Assembly: GCA_030867875.1 (NCBI GenBank)
Contig: JAOWCC010000577.1
Coordinates: 141,848,344-141,912,343, forward strand
Reading direction: 5' to 3'
Origin: Actinernus sp. WN-2022
Lineage: Eukaryota > Cnidaria > Anthozoa > Actiniaria > Actinernidae
Length of the DNA stretch: 64,000 bases
Part shown: piece after piece, positions 1 to 13,400 of the stretch
Position numbering within the stretch: the stretch's first letter is position 1
Layout of the letters: each line of letters begins with the position of its first letter
Position numbers and translations under genes: made by a program
Notes under the pieces: generated by a model
Told to the model about the DNA's origin: nothing
Databases searched by the model: none
Seen by the model: the letters and a program-made list of their open reading frames with translations, nothing else

Positions 1-1071
1 AAATACAGTGAGTTCAACATTTTCAGCCAATAAAATTGCATGTTCTTAGGGTGGTCATGCACTATAATGTAACATTATAAGCAAGAATATTACAGGCAGA
101 CTTCCAATTTATCATTCAGTACATGCATTCATGGAAATGGGATTTAAACTGTTATTTAACATCTACTACATGTACATGTACTTCAGATTATTATAATATA
201 AATAAACAGCAAGTTTTGAAATATGGTGGAGCCATTACCTGTTGTCTATCAAGTATTTCAGCAGCCATTTAAATTTCCATGTTTAAAATAATATTGTATT
301 TTTATAAGTGGCATGGAATACCTTATGTGGCATGGAATACCTTATAGTACATGTTGCACTTGCATACTGCTATTAAAATATTTATTGAAAACAGGTTTTC
401 CGTTGTGATGGAAATGACCGTCAAAATTAGCTTATTATGAACCTCATTCCTTTTTCTCTGATAACTTAAAGATAACTTTGTCTCTCTGCAAGAAGCCAAG
501 ATAAAACTCCTCCTGTTATTAGATTACCTTTAACCAATTAGAATGCTTACTTGTGTGTCTTTGTTTAAATAATAGTGTTCAGTGCCGGACAAGATAAAAT
601 GGCACAGCAATGTACATTTATTAAAGATCCTTGGTGTTCTACCACACCTACACTGGAGAAACAATAACTGACCTACAATGACACCAGTGTGTATCTTACT
701 TATCTCAACCTTAACTAAATACTGATTGATCTACTCAAACAAATTATCTTGGTTACAAAGAAAATAAAACTAGATAACCCAGTGTGAAGGATAAGTCCTC
801 AGAGCTTTGTTTCTGTCAATATACATGTAAACTGTGAAATCCACTTTGCTGATGTAATGTCTAACAGAGATCAGTAATGGAGGTTGTTTTTTATCAGTAA
901 AATGACACCAGGTAAATTCCATGAAATTGTAGGTGGAAATCAGTGTAAAGAATTAGCTATTTGTATACCTTAAAATGTTCTTCCGATCCTCAATTAGTAG
1001 ATCGATGCAAGCCAAGTCTCTATAGCACTCCTAATGAGACAAAGATTATTTTGTTCTGATGTCTTCAACAG
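1..1071. other. Left edge: SVIL intron, nothing else recognised
   Basis: AT-rich with several tacatgta words; no exon, RNA gene or repeat was supported on either strand. Confidence 0.6.
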
Positions 1072-1468
1072 TGCATAAAACCAAGAGAGGAAGAAAGATC
1101 TCATCAACTCTTCGACCCTTTGGAATGATGAAGACAAAGTCAGAGTCCAACTTGAATGAGAGATTTGACTTAATGCAAGTTAACATTGCATATGATGATG
1201 AGAAAAATGAGGAAGAAAAGAAGCCAGAAGAGAAAAACGTCATTGAGCTCACAGCAGTGTCTACAATAATTGTCCCTCCAGTGATTTCACAACTAATTTC
1301 TGATAGAGTCGGCAAAAGGCCAGAAGAACCAAATCAAAACCAGAGTGATTTCAGTGAAGGGCTTGAGTCTTTCTTTGGGGAATCCAAGCTAAAAGTTCCA
1401 GATGAAGCTTCTCCAAAATTTGAAATAACAAGTGAGGACTTGGATGCCATTTCTCTTCAAACAACAGG
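1072..1468 (+). CDS. SVIL: SVIL visible exon 1
   Basis: The frame is open to a GG|GTAAGT donor. The acceptor is taken as tcttcaacag at 1071. An ATG at 1059 is in the same frame, with a stop just upstream at about 1033, so an alternative start here is possible. The product is charged and contains KRGRKI, RPFGMMK and a Glu/Lys-rich stretch; it belongs to the low-conservation segment ahead of the gelsolin repeats. The exon ends in phase 2. Confidence 0.78.
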
Positions 1469-4400
1469 GTAAGTACAGAATTGTGTGTGCATGTTAGATT
1501 GATTACAAATAGTTTCTGGGATGTTATCAATTAATAAGGACTATATTTACACACAGGCAAATAAATGGAAAATATATGTTGGCAGGATATCTGACTTACA
1601 TTGTGCTTTAACCAGTACAGCAGAATTAGGTCAAGTTTGTTTTTAGGAACAAAATAGTATTTGAAATCAGATATTAATTAAATTATGATTATATTTGTTT
1701 TTTCTGTTCCTTTAAATAGTCTGTGGTAAACGATTTGCCTCTCACCTCTGGACTGGGTTCAATCTCTGCAATGTGGTGTCATATACATTTTGTATGTGAG
1801 TTAAGTTTGTTGGTATCTCACCCTTGTCTGCTATACCAGCCATATTTTTTCACTCATAAATGTGAAGAAAAAATAGTCTGGTTCTTACCTGAGTGCTTAT
1901 ATAATTAGTTTCCAATAATATTATGCAAGTTCTGACGTAAATACTTTTGTCTTTCTTCTACCCAATCAGTGTGATTGTAAGAAAAGTTTTGAATAAATTA
2001 AAGTGGCAAACATACCAAGTCTTGGTGCAAATACTTAAAACAAACACGCTGTGAGAATTAAGAATCTTCTAAAGTCTTCGATAGACTCCTTGAGATTGTA
2101 GAAACTAAACATACGAGAGGGCCGGGAGAGACAGCAATAATATGAACAAATTGTGTCTCAAGTGTGGGAACAGTCTCTTGTGATTGGCCAGCACTATTCT
2201 TAAAGATACCTTTTTGTGAGATGTACGGTGTTAATTCCAATTCGAACAAAATACGTTGTCCAAGATCACAAATGATGGCTGGGGCTCAGTCTTACATGAG
2301 CTGTAATTATTCATTTGATGTATAAAATACAGAAACCTATCTTCAAATGCCTTAAGAAAATAATGCTAAGTTTTTTTCGATCGGTTGATTGCCAATTATA
2401 TTTTAGTAGCAAGTCTTCAAAATGGTCGAACAACATTTGTCCAAACCGAACTGTTGCCATACTGTTTTCCTGCCTTTTGTGCATGGCTGAGCATGCTTTA
2501 TGTACCATGCTAATAGAGCACACATACACAGTGTGTAGTGCCTCAGTTGGCATACTCTAGTGGCACGCTCAGGTCCTCCTTTGATCCTGTATGCACACTA
2601 ATAGGCCACCAGGCCCTTGGCGTGCTAAGCAAGGTATAGCATGCCTTATGCACTGTTGTTATGGGTTTGAGTATAAACTCTGTGCACATGGTCAGTGGCA
2701 AAAGTATTATCTGAATACTTTTAAATGTAACGTTACATCACTTTCCTTGATTTGGAAGGATTGGACCATAAGACAATAATGGCTTACATATTGGCAACTA
2801 ATTAAGTGCTTGGCTTTAAGCTGCAGACTTTCTTTTTTCTTTGAATTTATACCCGTATGAGTGAAAACAATCATGTAAGTCTGGTATAGCATATATTAAT
2901 ATCGCCCTTGCTCAGAGGATTTTTCTCCAGGTTCTCTGGTTTTCTTCCCTTAAAAAACAACCTAAACTATAAATTCAAATTTGACTGGGGAATTCATGTC
3001 TCTGATTAGTAAACCCTTGTAGAGTCAGATGACTCAATAAGACACACAAATAAAATTGTTTATATTTTATCATTCAGCCAGATAAACAGTACAATACCAA
3101 CATTCTAATTTGTATTAAACTTGTACATGCCTGCAAATTTATTTCTGTATTCACAGTATCATTCTAACTGATTTTCTTCCTTGAAACATGACTTAGACTT
3201 TGATGATCAATTGTTGAACATTTTGTGGGTTCTTATCATGGTATAGAAATGATCTGCATCATTTTCCCATTATGTTGTCATAACAATAAAATTATAATGA
3301 TTTTAACTGTCATGCAATATATAAGATATGACTTAATAAGCATACATGTATGTGGGAACTTACTGCAATGTAAGATGATACACAAAGAAGGATCTTCGTA
3401 AAGACTTTATTCTGACTGTGTTAGCTGAATTAACAAGATTTCCAGAGTACAAGATATGATCCTATTATTAACTGACAGACATCAATGGATTCAGCATCAA
3501 AAGTTTTTTTTTTCTTAAACTCATTATCTTATTTTAAATATTATTTTTAGAGACATTTGGACGGAAGAATTATTCTCGTGAACATACATACATGTATTTT
3601 TGAATTACTGCTCTTGCATTGAATTAGCTAGGATGCCATATTGAGAGAGTCGAGAGCAAGAACTATAGTGAATTTGATGGAATGCAAAGTTCTCCTTTTG
3701 AATGTTTTCTTTTTTTCGTGTATACAAAAGGACCTGCTTGAGATTTATTCAAGACAAAATTAATTGTCTTTTAGCAGAAATAAAACTAAAATATATCAAT
3801 GAAATTATGATGTAAATTGCTTTACATGTATGTGTTCTGGCATCAATCCATTTAGAAATATACTTGGATGTATATATAAAATATTATGTATAAAGAAAAG
3901 GAATACATCCATTTACACTATATATTTATTTGTCGGTTGTATGGCAAGCCAGTGCAAAAAACTTGCTAAACTTCCGCCCATCAGAGACAAGTATTTCTGA
4001 ACTCTGATGACTAGATTTCCCAAAGTACTTGTCTGACCAGACAAGTAAAATTTACCACATACAATAAATCTGTATTTTCTTTGAGCTTTGCAAGGATCCC
4101 TTGATCAATAGCCTTGTAAAATTGTATGTGAAGAAATAGCCAAGCAATTTAACTCGTTTCTATTGAGATCCACATGGTGCGTGCTTCGCATCAGGTGCTA
4201 AATATTACATGCAGCAGATGCTTTTGCTGAAAACAGCAACGACACTGGGCCAGGCGAGGTGCTGGGACATGTGACTAACCTTTTGCAGTTGAAGAATGAG
4301 ATCTGTTTTAACAAAGGCAGCACCTTCTACTTACTAATAATTTTAAGAACCTGGGAGGTACAGCGCTACTTAATAATTTATAGTGTTGTATTTATTTGTA

Positions 4401-7400
4401 GGCAGCTTAAACCAGTTGGAGAAGACAAACTGCATCTAAAACCCAAAAGGAAACATGCCTCCAAGGCTAACCCCATCAAGAGCTTACGACAAAGGACAGA
4501 TATCAGGACAGAGACAGAAGTTCCACGGACTCCAAGAATTGAAAAGAAACCAGTGACCAGTGATCACCCTGTTATTAGGAGAAAGAAAAAGAAATACAGA
4601 GATCCAGACAACTTGTGTAAGTCATAAATATCATCATCAGAAAAGGCTTTTGATCATGGTTTTCAAATATAAACAGCTTAATAAAGGATTACTATATAAG
4701 GCCCTTGTTGAAACGGCGAACATTTCATGCACCGAATTAAATGCTAATGAGCTATAACAATAGATTTAGCTCATTAACCATAACACTAGCATCAATTTGG
4801 CACATGAAAAGTTTGCCAAGAATCTCGTCTATCTTTAACACTTTGCATTTTTGAATTCTAACATATAAGAGATTTAGTGGTTAATCATTAATTACACATG
4901 ATATCCAAGGGTCAGGGGTGGGTGGATAGTTTAATGGTTAATCATTAATTACACATGATACCCAAGGGTCAGGGGGGGTGGATAGTTTAGTGGTTAATCA
5001 TTAATTACACATGATATCCAAGGGTCAGGGGTGGGTGGATAGTTTAATGGTTAATCATTAATTACACATGATACCCAAGGGTCAGGGGGGTGGATAGTTT
5101 AGTGGTTAATCATTAATTACACATGATACCCAAGGGTCAGGGGTGGGTGGATAGTTTGGTGGTTAATCATTAATTACACATGATACCCAAGGGTCAGGGG
5201 GGTGGATAGTTTAGTGGTTAATCATTAATTACACATGATACCCAAGGGTCAGGGGTGGGTGGATAGTTTAGTGGTTAATCGTTAATTGCACATGATACCC
5301 AAGGGTCAGGGGTGGGTGGATAGTTTAATGGTTAATCATTAATTACACGATACCCAAGGGTCAGGGGGGTGGATAGTTTAGTGGTTAATCATTAATTACA
5401 CATGATACCCGAGGGTCAGGGGGGGGTGGATAGTTTGGTGGTTAATCATTAATTACACATGATACCCAAGGGTCAGGGGGGTGGATAGTTTAGTGGTTAA
5501 TCATTAATTACACATGATACCCAAGGGTCAGGGGGGGTGGATAGTTTAATGGTTAATCATTAATTACACATGATACCCAAGGGGCAGGGGTGGGTGGATA
5601 GTTTAGTGGTTAATCATTAATTGCACATGATACCCAAGGGTCAGGGGTGGGTGGATAGTTTAATGGTTTTGAAAATCATTAATTACACATGATACCCAAG
5701 GGTCATGGGGGGTGGATAGTTTAATGGTTAATCATTAATTACACATGATACCCAAGGGTCAGGGGGTGGATAGTTTAGTGGTTAATCATTAATTACACAT
5801 GATACCCAAGGGTCAGGGGTGGGTAGATAGTTGAGTGGTTAATCATTAATTACACATGATACCCACGGGTCAGGGGGGTGGATAGTTTAATGGTTAATCA
5901 TTAATTACACATGATACCCAAGGGTCAGGGGTGGGTGGATAGTTTAGTGGTTAATCTTAATTACACATGATACCCAAGGGTCAGGGGTGGGTGGATAGTT
6001 TAGTGGTTAATCATTAGTTACACATGATACCCAAGGGTCAGGGGTGGGTGGATAGTTTAATGGTTAATCATTAATTACACATGATACCCAAGGGTCAGGG
6101 GGGTGGATAGTTTAGTGGGTAATCATTAATTGCACATGATACCCAAGGGTCAGGGGTGGGTGGATAGTTTAGTGGTTAATCATTAGTTACACATGATACC
6201 CAAGGGTCAGGGGTGGGTGGATAGTTTAATGGTTAATCATTAATTGCACATGATACCCAAGGGTCAGGGGGGTGGATAGTTTAGTGGTTAATCATTAATT
6301 ACACATGATACCCAAGGGTCAGGGGGGTGGATAGTTTAATGGTTAATCATTAATTACACATGATACCCAAGGGTCAGGGGTGGGTGGATAGTTTCCCAGA
6401 AACCATGATTAATCCTACTTGTGTTTCTTTTCTAGGGCGTCGCCATACCCTTGACTTGGCTGCGTCAGCTATAGCCGGTCTTGCCAGTACTGAGGATTTT
6501 ACTAAGGTGTTGTTGAGGAAAACAGGAGGTCCTGAGAAGGCAAAAGAGCAAGACAGCTACAGAGGAACCAAACCAACTATGCTTCTTCATATTAAAGGTG
6601 CATGACTACAAAATACTGGTAAAATCAACTAAAAGTGAATTGACCATCGTAGGAAGCTAGTAGCAGCCAAGGAGGATTGGAAGGCCTTCCCATGAACACT
6701 TGCACTTGAAAATTTGTCAAGAAGGCAAGAAACTTGAAGTTTCCCACGAGTTTTGTCATTTCCAACTAAATTTCTCCTTGGAGTTTTTTAACTCTAGAAA
6801 CTAGAGATGGATTCAACAAAGTCAGAAATATACTTTCTAACTTTACTACTCGCTAAACATCTTCAATTTTTAAACTTTTCATACGATATGAGCATATTTA
6901 TCGGACACTTTACTCAATAGGTTGTTTGGAAGAAATTTCCCGTGAACGCAAGTCGTAAATCTTACCCTGAAAGAAATTAACTACAAACCTTTTAGACAAC
7001 TAACCTTACCTAGAAATTAGCATGAGCAGTGACATAAATAAATTAAGTGTCTAATTTGTGCAAAGGGCTCCAAAGGGCTCCAGGTTTAAGAGGTTTACAA
7101 AGCCGTTGAAAATGCGTATTGTTTACGGAGTTTCGAGACCATTCACAAAATGTCACGCTCACTGGATATACAATATACTCATGCCGATCTTTTGTGTAGC
7201 ATTACGCGAACAGTACGAGTGGTGTTTATTGTTAATTATACCCCAAAAACAGACGATTCTTTGTTAATCATTTTACTTAAAAACAGTTATGATTACCTGA
7301 AAAGATAAAGGGCAGAAATAAGTAATACTTTGGTTTATTCAGTCGCGCGCTCAAACAAAAGCAGATTGCGTCATCAGTGCATGCGAACCTCTAAAATTGA

Positions 7401-10400
7401 AAACTTTTCACTCAAATCACAGGTAATTCTCTGCATTTTTTCCCATTTTTCGCAGGCTTTCATTGTAAAATAATGGCTAGAAATACGGGGAAGTCAAAGC
7501 TAACCTAAACATACAGTACCGCCTGGAATTATTGAAGCATCGGGTCGCGGTTAAACCGTGGTTTTACCGCAGTCATTGGATGCGGTAGAGTTCTGAATGA
7601 AGCGAAAATAAAAGATTCTAAAGTCTAATTATTGTCGCCGATGAGTGCTTCTCTACCTTCCGTTAGAGTTCTGAATGAAGCGAAAATAAAAGATTCTAAA
7701 GTCTTAGTTTCACTGATGAGTGCTTCTCTACCTGCCGTTTGAGTTCTGAACGAAGCGAAAATAAAAGATTCTAACCCGCCGTTAGAGTTCTGAATGAAGC
7801 AAAAATAAAAGATTCTAACCTGTCGTTAGAGTTCTGAATGAAGTGAAAATAAAAGATTCTAAAGTCTTTGTTTCACCGATGAGTGCTTCTCTACCCACCG
7901 GTAGAGTTCTGAATGAAGCGAAAATAAAAGATTCTAAAGTCTTAGTTTCACCGATGAGTGCTTCTGTACCCGCCGGTAGAGTTCTGAATGAAGCGAAAAT
8001 AAAAGATTCTAAAGTCTTAGTTTCACCGATGAGTGCTTCTGTACCCGCCGTCAGAGTTCTGAATGAAGCGAAAATAAAAGATTCTAACCTGTCGTTAGAG
8101 TTCTGAATGAAGCGAAAATAAAAGATTCTAAAGTCTTAGTTTCACCGATGAGTGCTTCTGTACCCGCCGTCAGAGTTCTGAATGAAGCAAAAATAAAAGA
8201 TTCTAACCTGTCGTTAGAGTTGTATTGTATTGTATTTATTTGTCACTCACAACGTTACATTTAATATTACAGTTACACAGAAATATAGATAGATAGTTTA
8301 CAAATATAGATAGTTTACAAATATTTAATATATAAAAGAACTAGAATAAACTAGAAATTAACGCTTGAGAGTGACAAGGAAGCCTCTGAGAAACTATATT
8401 TATTTGAAGAGGCTTCCTTGCGGCAGTCATGAAAAATATGTATTTTATTATTATTTTTTATATTATCACACAAGAGAAAAAGCATATTGAATTATAAATG
8501 AGAATATATTAAGATCAATGATAAAAGCAAAAGAACAGACAAAAATTATAGTATCTGGTTAAGTAAATATTGTTTCAGAGATTTTTTAAAGCTAACGAGA
8601 CTTGAAGATTGAACTATGTCGAGGGGAAGAGAATTCCACATTTTTGGACCTTGAAAGAGGACAGTAAATTGCTTGATATTAGTTCGGCAGGGATGCGATC
8701 TGTAGTTAGAGGAATTTCGTGTTTGGTACCTATGAATTTGTTGATTAGTCAAGAATATATCATTAAAGTAGGCAGGAAGAAGTTGATTATGATAAGAATA
8801 CATGAAGCATGCAATCATAAGAAAATTTATTTTAAAGACATCAAGGATTTTTAGGGAGTAGAATAAAGGAGCAGTATGTGCGAGGTAATCAGCATTAGAA
8901 ATTATTCGTACAGCACGTTTCTGAAGAATAAATATGCGATTTAGATTTGTAGGGTATGTGGATGACCAGGCAATGTTGCAGTAATTGATATAAGGATAAA
9001 CTAAAGTATAATACAAACTTAAGCGAGACTTAGAAGATAAGAAATAACGTGATCTTGATATTATGCCAATTGATTTTGCCATTTTTTTCGATACAAAACC
9101 TATATGATTCTTCCAAGTAAAATGTTGATCGATGAAAACACCAAGGAATTTAGTAACTTCTACTCTATTAATAATATGGTTTTCAATAAAAATGCTTTTG
9201 TTTAAATGTACTCTATTTTGTCTGGGCGTAAATACCATATAGTTTGTCTTTTTCAAGTTTACAGAGAGTTTGTTTGCTTTTAGCCATGTGGCTATTTTTA
9301 TTAACTCGCTATTTAAAGTATCAAAAACATGATTGAGATCTTTGTTAGAGCAAAAAATGCTTGTATCATCCGCAAAAAGAAGAGATTCAGTTAAATTGGA
9401 AGCATTAGGAAGATCATTAATGTACAAAATAAAGAGTAGAGGACCAAGAATTGATCCTTGAGGAACACCACACTTTATAGTTTCTAGATTTGAGGTTCTG
9501 AATGAAGCGAAAATAAAAGATTCTAAAGTCTTCATTTCACCGATGAGTGCTTCTCTACCCGCCGGTAGAGTTCTGAATGAAGCGAAAATAAAAGATTCTA
9601 AAGTCTTAGTTTCACCGATGAGAGCTTCTGTACCCGGCGTCAGTTCTGAATGAAGCGAAAATAAAAGATTCTAACCTGTCGTTAGAGTTCTGAATGAAGT
9701 GAAAATAGAAGATTCTAAAGTTTTAGTTTCAACGATGAGTGCTTCTGTACCTCTGAATGATGCAAAATCAAAAGATTCTAACCCGTCGTTAGAGTTCTGA
9801 ATGAAGTGAAAATAAAAGATTCTAAAGTCTTTGTTTCACCGATGAGTGCTTCTCTACCCGCCGTTAGAGTTCTGAATGAAGCGAAAATAAAAGATTCTAA
9901 AGTTAACAGCGGTATTGAATAAAGAATGAAAAGAATGTTGAGTCATCGCGCCAAACTCGCATGTTTGTGATCATGACTGCTACATGAACATATTATCTTA
10001 TCTTCACACTAAAAAATCTCAGCATCCAACTAATTACCGCAGTTGACCGCGGTTTTACTGAGGTATTAACGCTGTAAAACTGTGGTCGTTCTGAGGTAAA
10101 ACCGCGGTATTACCGCGGTCATTGGACGCGGTAAAACCGCGGTAAATGATTCAATAATTCCAGGCGGTACTGTACGTCAAAATCCCAGGAAAAACTTGCT
10201 GCTGAGGTCCGATCTCCACGAAATTCAACGCAGAATGAATTGCTACACAAAGGATTGTGGGAAGGCCTTCCAATCCTCCTTGGTAGCAGCTGACATTTCA
10301 AGTATTAACCCTTTAACAAAGCTCTATGAAGGGCTAACACTAACACTTGAAACATCTGCTGCTACTCGCTTCCTACGGTGGTTAGCATACCTTGATCAAC

Positions 10401-13400
10401 TTCCAGTTGATTATACCAGTGTTTATCTTCCCTGCCGATGCAGATTAACACTAAGTTCTTGCAGGAACTTGTCATCCATTACATAATACATATTCTAGTT
10501 GCTCTAGTGTGGTGGCTTTTCTTAAAAAAAAACAGTTGCAGTATAAGCCAGGGATAATAACTGGCTACTTTATTACATGATTAATCTCTTTACAGGTCGG
10601 CGTAACATTCAAACTCGTCTAGCTGAACCATGTCAGAAATCCTTTAACTCAGGAGATTGCTTCGTACTAGTGACAAAGGAGGAGCTATTTGCCTGGGTTG
10701 GCAAGGAGGCCAATGCCATTGAGAGAGCCAAGGTACATATTACATTACTAAAAGTGTCCACTCAGTAGTTATGTAATATACAGTACCGACTAGAACTAAC
10801 CTCCAGTGTATTCGGATTTGCTCCATGCAAATGCAGGGTGCACCCAAGGGTTTGCTCAATGTTTGCTGTGTTCGATCTGAGCAAATGCAATGAACACGGC
10901 AATTAAACCCCAGGTGAATTTTGATTTGAATTTTGATGTCAGTGCAGTCGCTGAGAGTTTTAAACAAATGCAGTAAACGTACTGAACTTCATAATATTGA
11001 AGCGAATGCGACCTTGCACACAAAGTTGGTGAACACAACGAAAATGGAAAAAAAATAGACCAATATTTGTTTTAGAATTGTTGTAACTTCATCATTATTT
11101 AATTGCATGTTATTAAATTCCCACCACTCTGACCTTAGTTTTATGTAGTTTCTCGAAGGTGGATATTTATCTTCAAAAGAGGGAAGAACGTGGCTCGGAG
11201 AATAAAAATATCAACTGTTCTCAACAGAAAAAACGTGAAAGCCTCGTAACCACCTCTCAATTTTAGAGTGACTTTCGTCGCACCAATCGTGCCTTCCAGC
11301 ATGCACAATCTCCATTTTGCAAATTGTGCAGATTGCTCACTTTTTCCATCTTTCACTCTTTGCATTTCTTGCACTTTTTGCTGTTAGCTGTGTATATTAC
11401 TTTGTCAAGAAATATATTTACATTTGTAACAGAATCGTGACAGAATCCTAACTTTAAGTAAGAGGATTGCCAATATTATTTCAGTGAATCGGAAGAACTT
11501 GGGATCCTGGGAAAAATTGGAATGCGAAAATGGTGGGAAAAAGTGGACAAAAATACTCACTCCAACCAACACTTATAGCTTGATCATGTAACACTTGACG
11601 TGCAGCTCAATGAATACTTGGGTAATCTGTGTTCTGACCAGGTTTATAAAACTCCTTTACCCATTGTGGTCAGTAGGGGCACTTATACACCTCAGCTTAC
11701 TATTTCCCAGGTTATGAGTTCACTCTCTAATTTGAAGATAACTGCTCCTGGAGCTGACGAAATTCCTTTTTGGGTGTGGAAGGATTACACACCAGACTTT
11801 GCACTTGTTGTTAAAGAGTTATGGAACTTATCTTTGTATCTGCAAACCTGGCCCCGCCTTTGGAAAGAAGCCAACTTGAACCTCCTTCCTAAAGTGGATA
11901 TTCCTGTGCACAACTCAGACTACCGTGGAATTAATGTAATGCTCGTGATTGCTAGAGCATTTGAGAAAGTGGTAAACTGCATCTTTTGTAAAGATGATGT
12001 AGAGGGGCACCTTAGCACAACACAGTTTGCTTATCGGGAGGGGGTAACTGTATAAGATATACAGACAACTGGACAATACAAACTCAACTGCAGTTAGACT
12101 ATTTGCAGTGGATTTTTTGAAGGCCTTTGACTCAGTTAGCCATTATATCCTGTGTGAGAAAATTAAAACGTGGCTTACTCCACCCTATGATCATCAACTG
12201 GTACATCAGTTTTCTTAAAGACAGAAAGCAGTGAGTTGTGTTAAACGCCATCATCTGTGATTGGAAGTGCATCAATAGAGGGGTTATTGTAACATATGAT
12301 ATGTATTTTATCAATGAATTAAAGACCATTATTATTATTATTATTCATAGTATCACTTAAATTTGAGTGCTGAATGACAAGATTATGACCTAAATGTATA
12401 ATCAACAAATGAATGTTGTAAGCTAGTCTCATGGCTTTGTCAGAAATGTTATTCTTGCTTTAAGCAAATTTCGCTATCTTAGTGATCCGATGGAAATCAG
12501 GCTTAAAATGTGCACAGATCGAAATGAGTTTCATTCAAGTTGAACTCCAGGGCCGGGTTGTTCGAAGCAAGGTTAACTTTAACCCTAGGTTAGCACTAAA
12601 TCTGTAATTGTAATCTGTACAGTTTAACCCCGGGTTAGCGATTTAACCCTGGGTTAGCGCTTAACCTTGCTTTGAACAACCGGGCCCTGCACACTAAGAA
12701 CCAAGGAAGATTAAAATATGTGGTAACTCCAAGAAAGATTATGTGATAACTCCTTTAAGTGAGTTGATCAGAGCAAAAAATAAAAATACACACAAGAAAA
12801 TAATGACAGGGAAAGTTGTAACCACATTCAAAGTTGCAATAGCAGTTCAATGGCATGACTTTGGATGACAACAATCTCTTCTGTTTTGCTTCAATTACGA
12901 GCATTTATATGAGCTTGAACGAAATATTACTCTTCCTGAGTTTGGGGTGCGGCTTATATGTGAGTTTTTCCTTGGACGTTATTGCGAAGCCAGTTCCTCA
13001 TTCATTCTTTTATTTTATTTCACACCTATTATTATATTATTTTACAGTTCCTTGTTTGAAAAAAAAGTATCAAAATATGAAAACGTCAATGACATAGGTA
13101 CAATATACATATTAAAGGTGTCTAGGGCCTAAATAAACAAAGGTTTTCTAGTTAGCCCCTAGCCATGTAAAGCCAAAGTTAGGGGTACAGTTTATATGTG
13201 AGGTGTGGCTTATACACGAGGAAATATGGTAATCTTTTCATAAAGGGTGATTCTAAACTAATATCATTTGTACACCTCAAATATGCTATCAGTTTCTTTC
13301 CTATAAACCAATGATTACAGTTTATGTATTTCATCGAGATTGTTCTTACTGCAGATCAGCTCTTTGCTACTCAAGCTATGAAGTTTTGGCTTGGTGACCA

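Larger units (their letters stand above)
7512..10174. mobile_element. TA-flanked inverted-repeat element carrying a minisatellite and a retrotransposon fragment
   Basis: Left end TACAGTACCGCCTGGAATTA, right end its reverse complement (aattccaggcggtactgta). Inside both ends are palindromic ccgcggt / accgcgg words. The outer TA may be a TA target duplication, as in Tc1/mariner/pogo elements. The interior is the minisatellite at 7586-8221 and 9495-9905, split by a retroelement fragment. No transposase is present. Confidence 0.7.

Noticed and set aside
4873..6394. CRISPR-like regular repeat
   Set aside because: Units are contiguous with no unique spacers, and the genome is an animal's; it is a minisatellite.
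7843..8106. 87-codon repetitive frame (SPMSASVPAGRVLNEAKIKD type)
   Set aside because: By-product of the 75-bp minisatellite; no start context, partner exon or homology.
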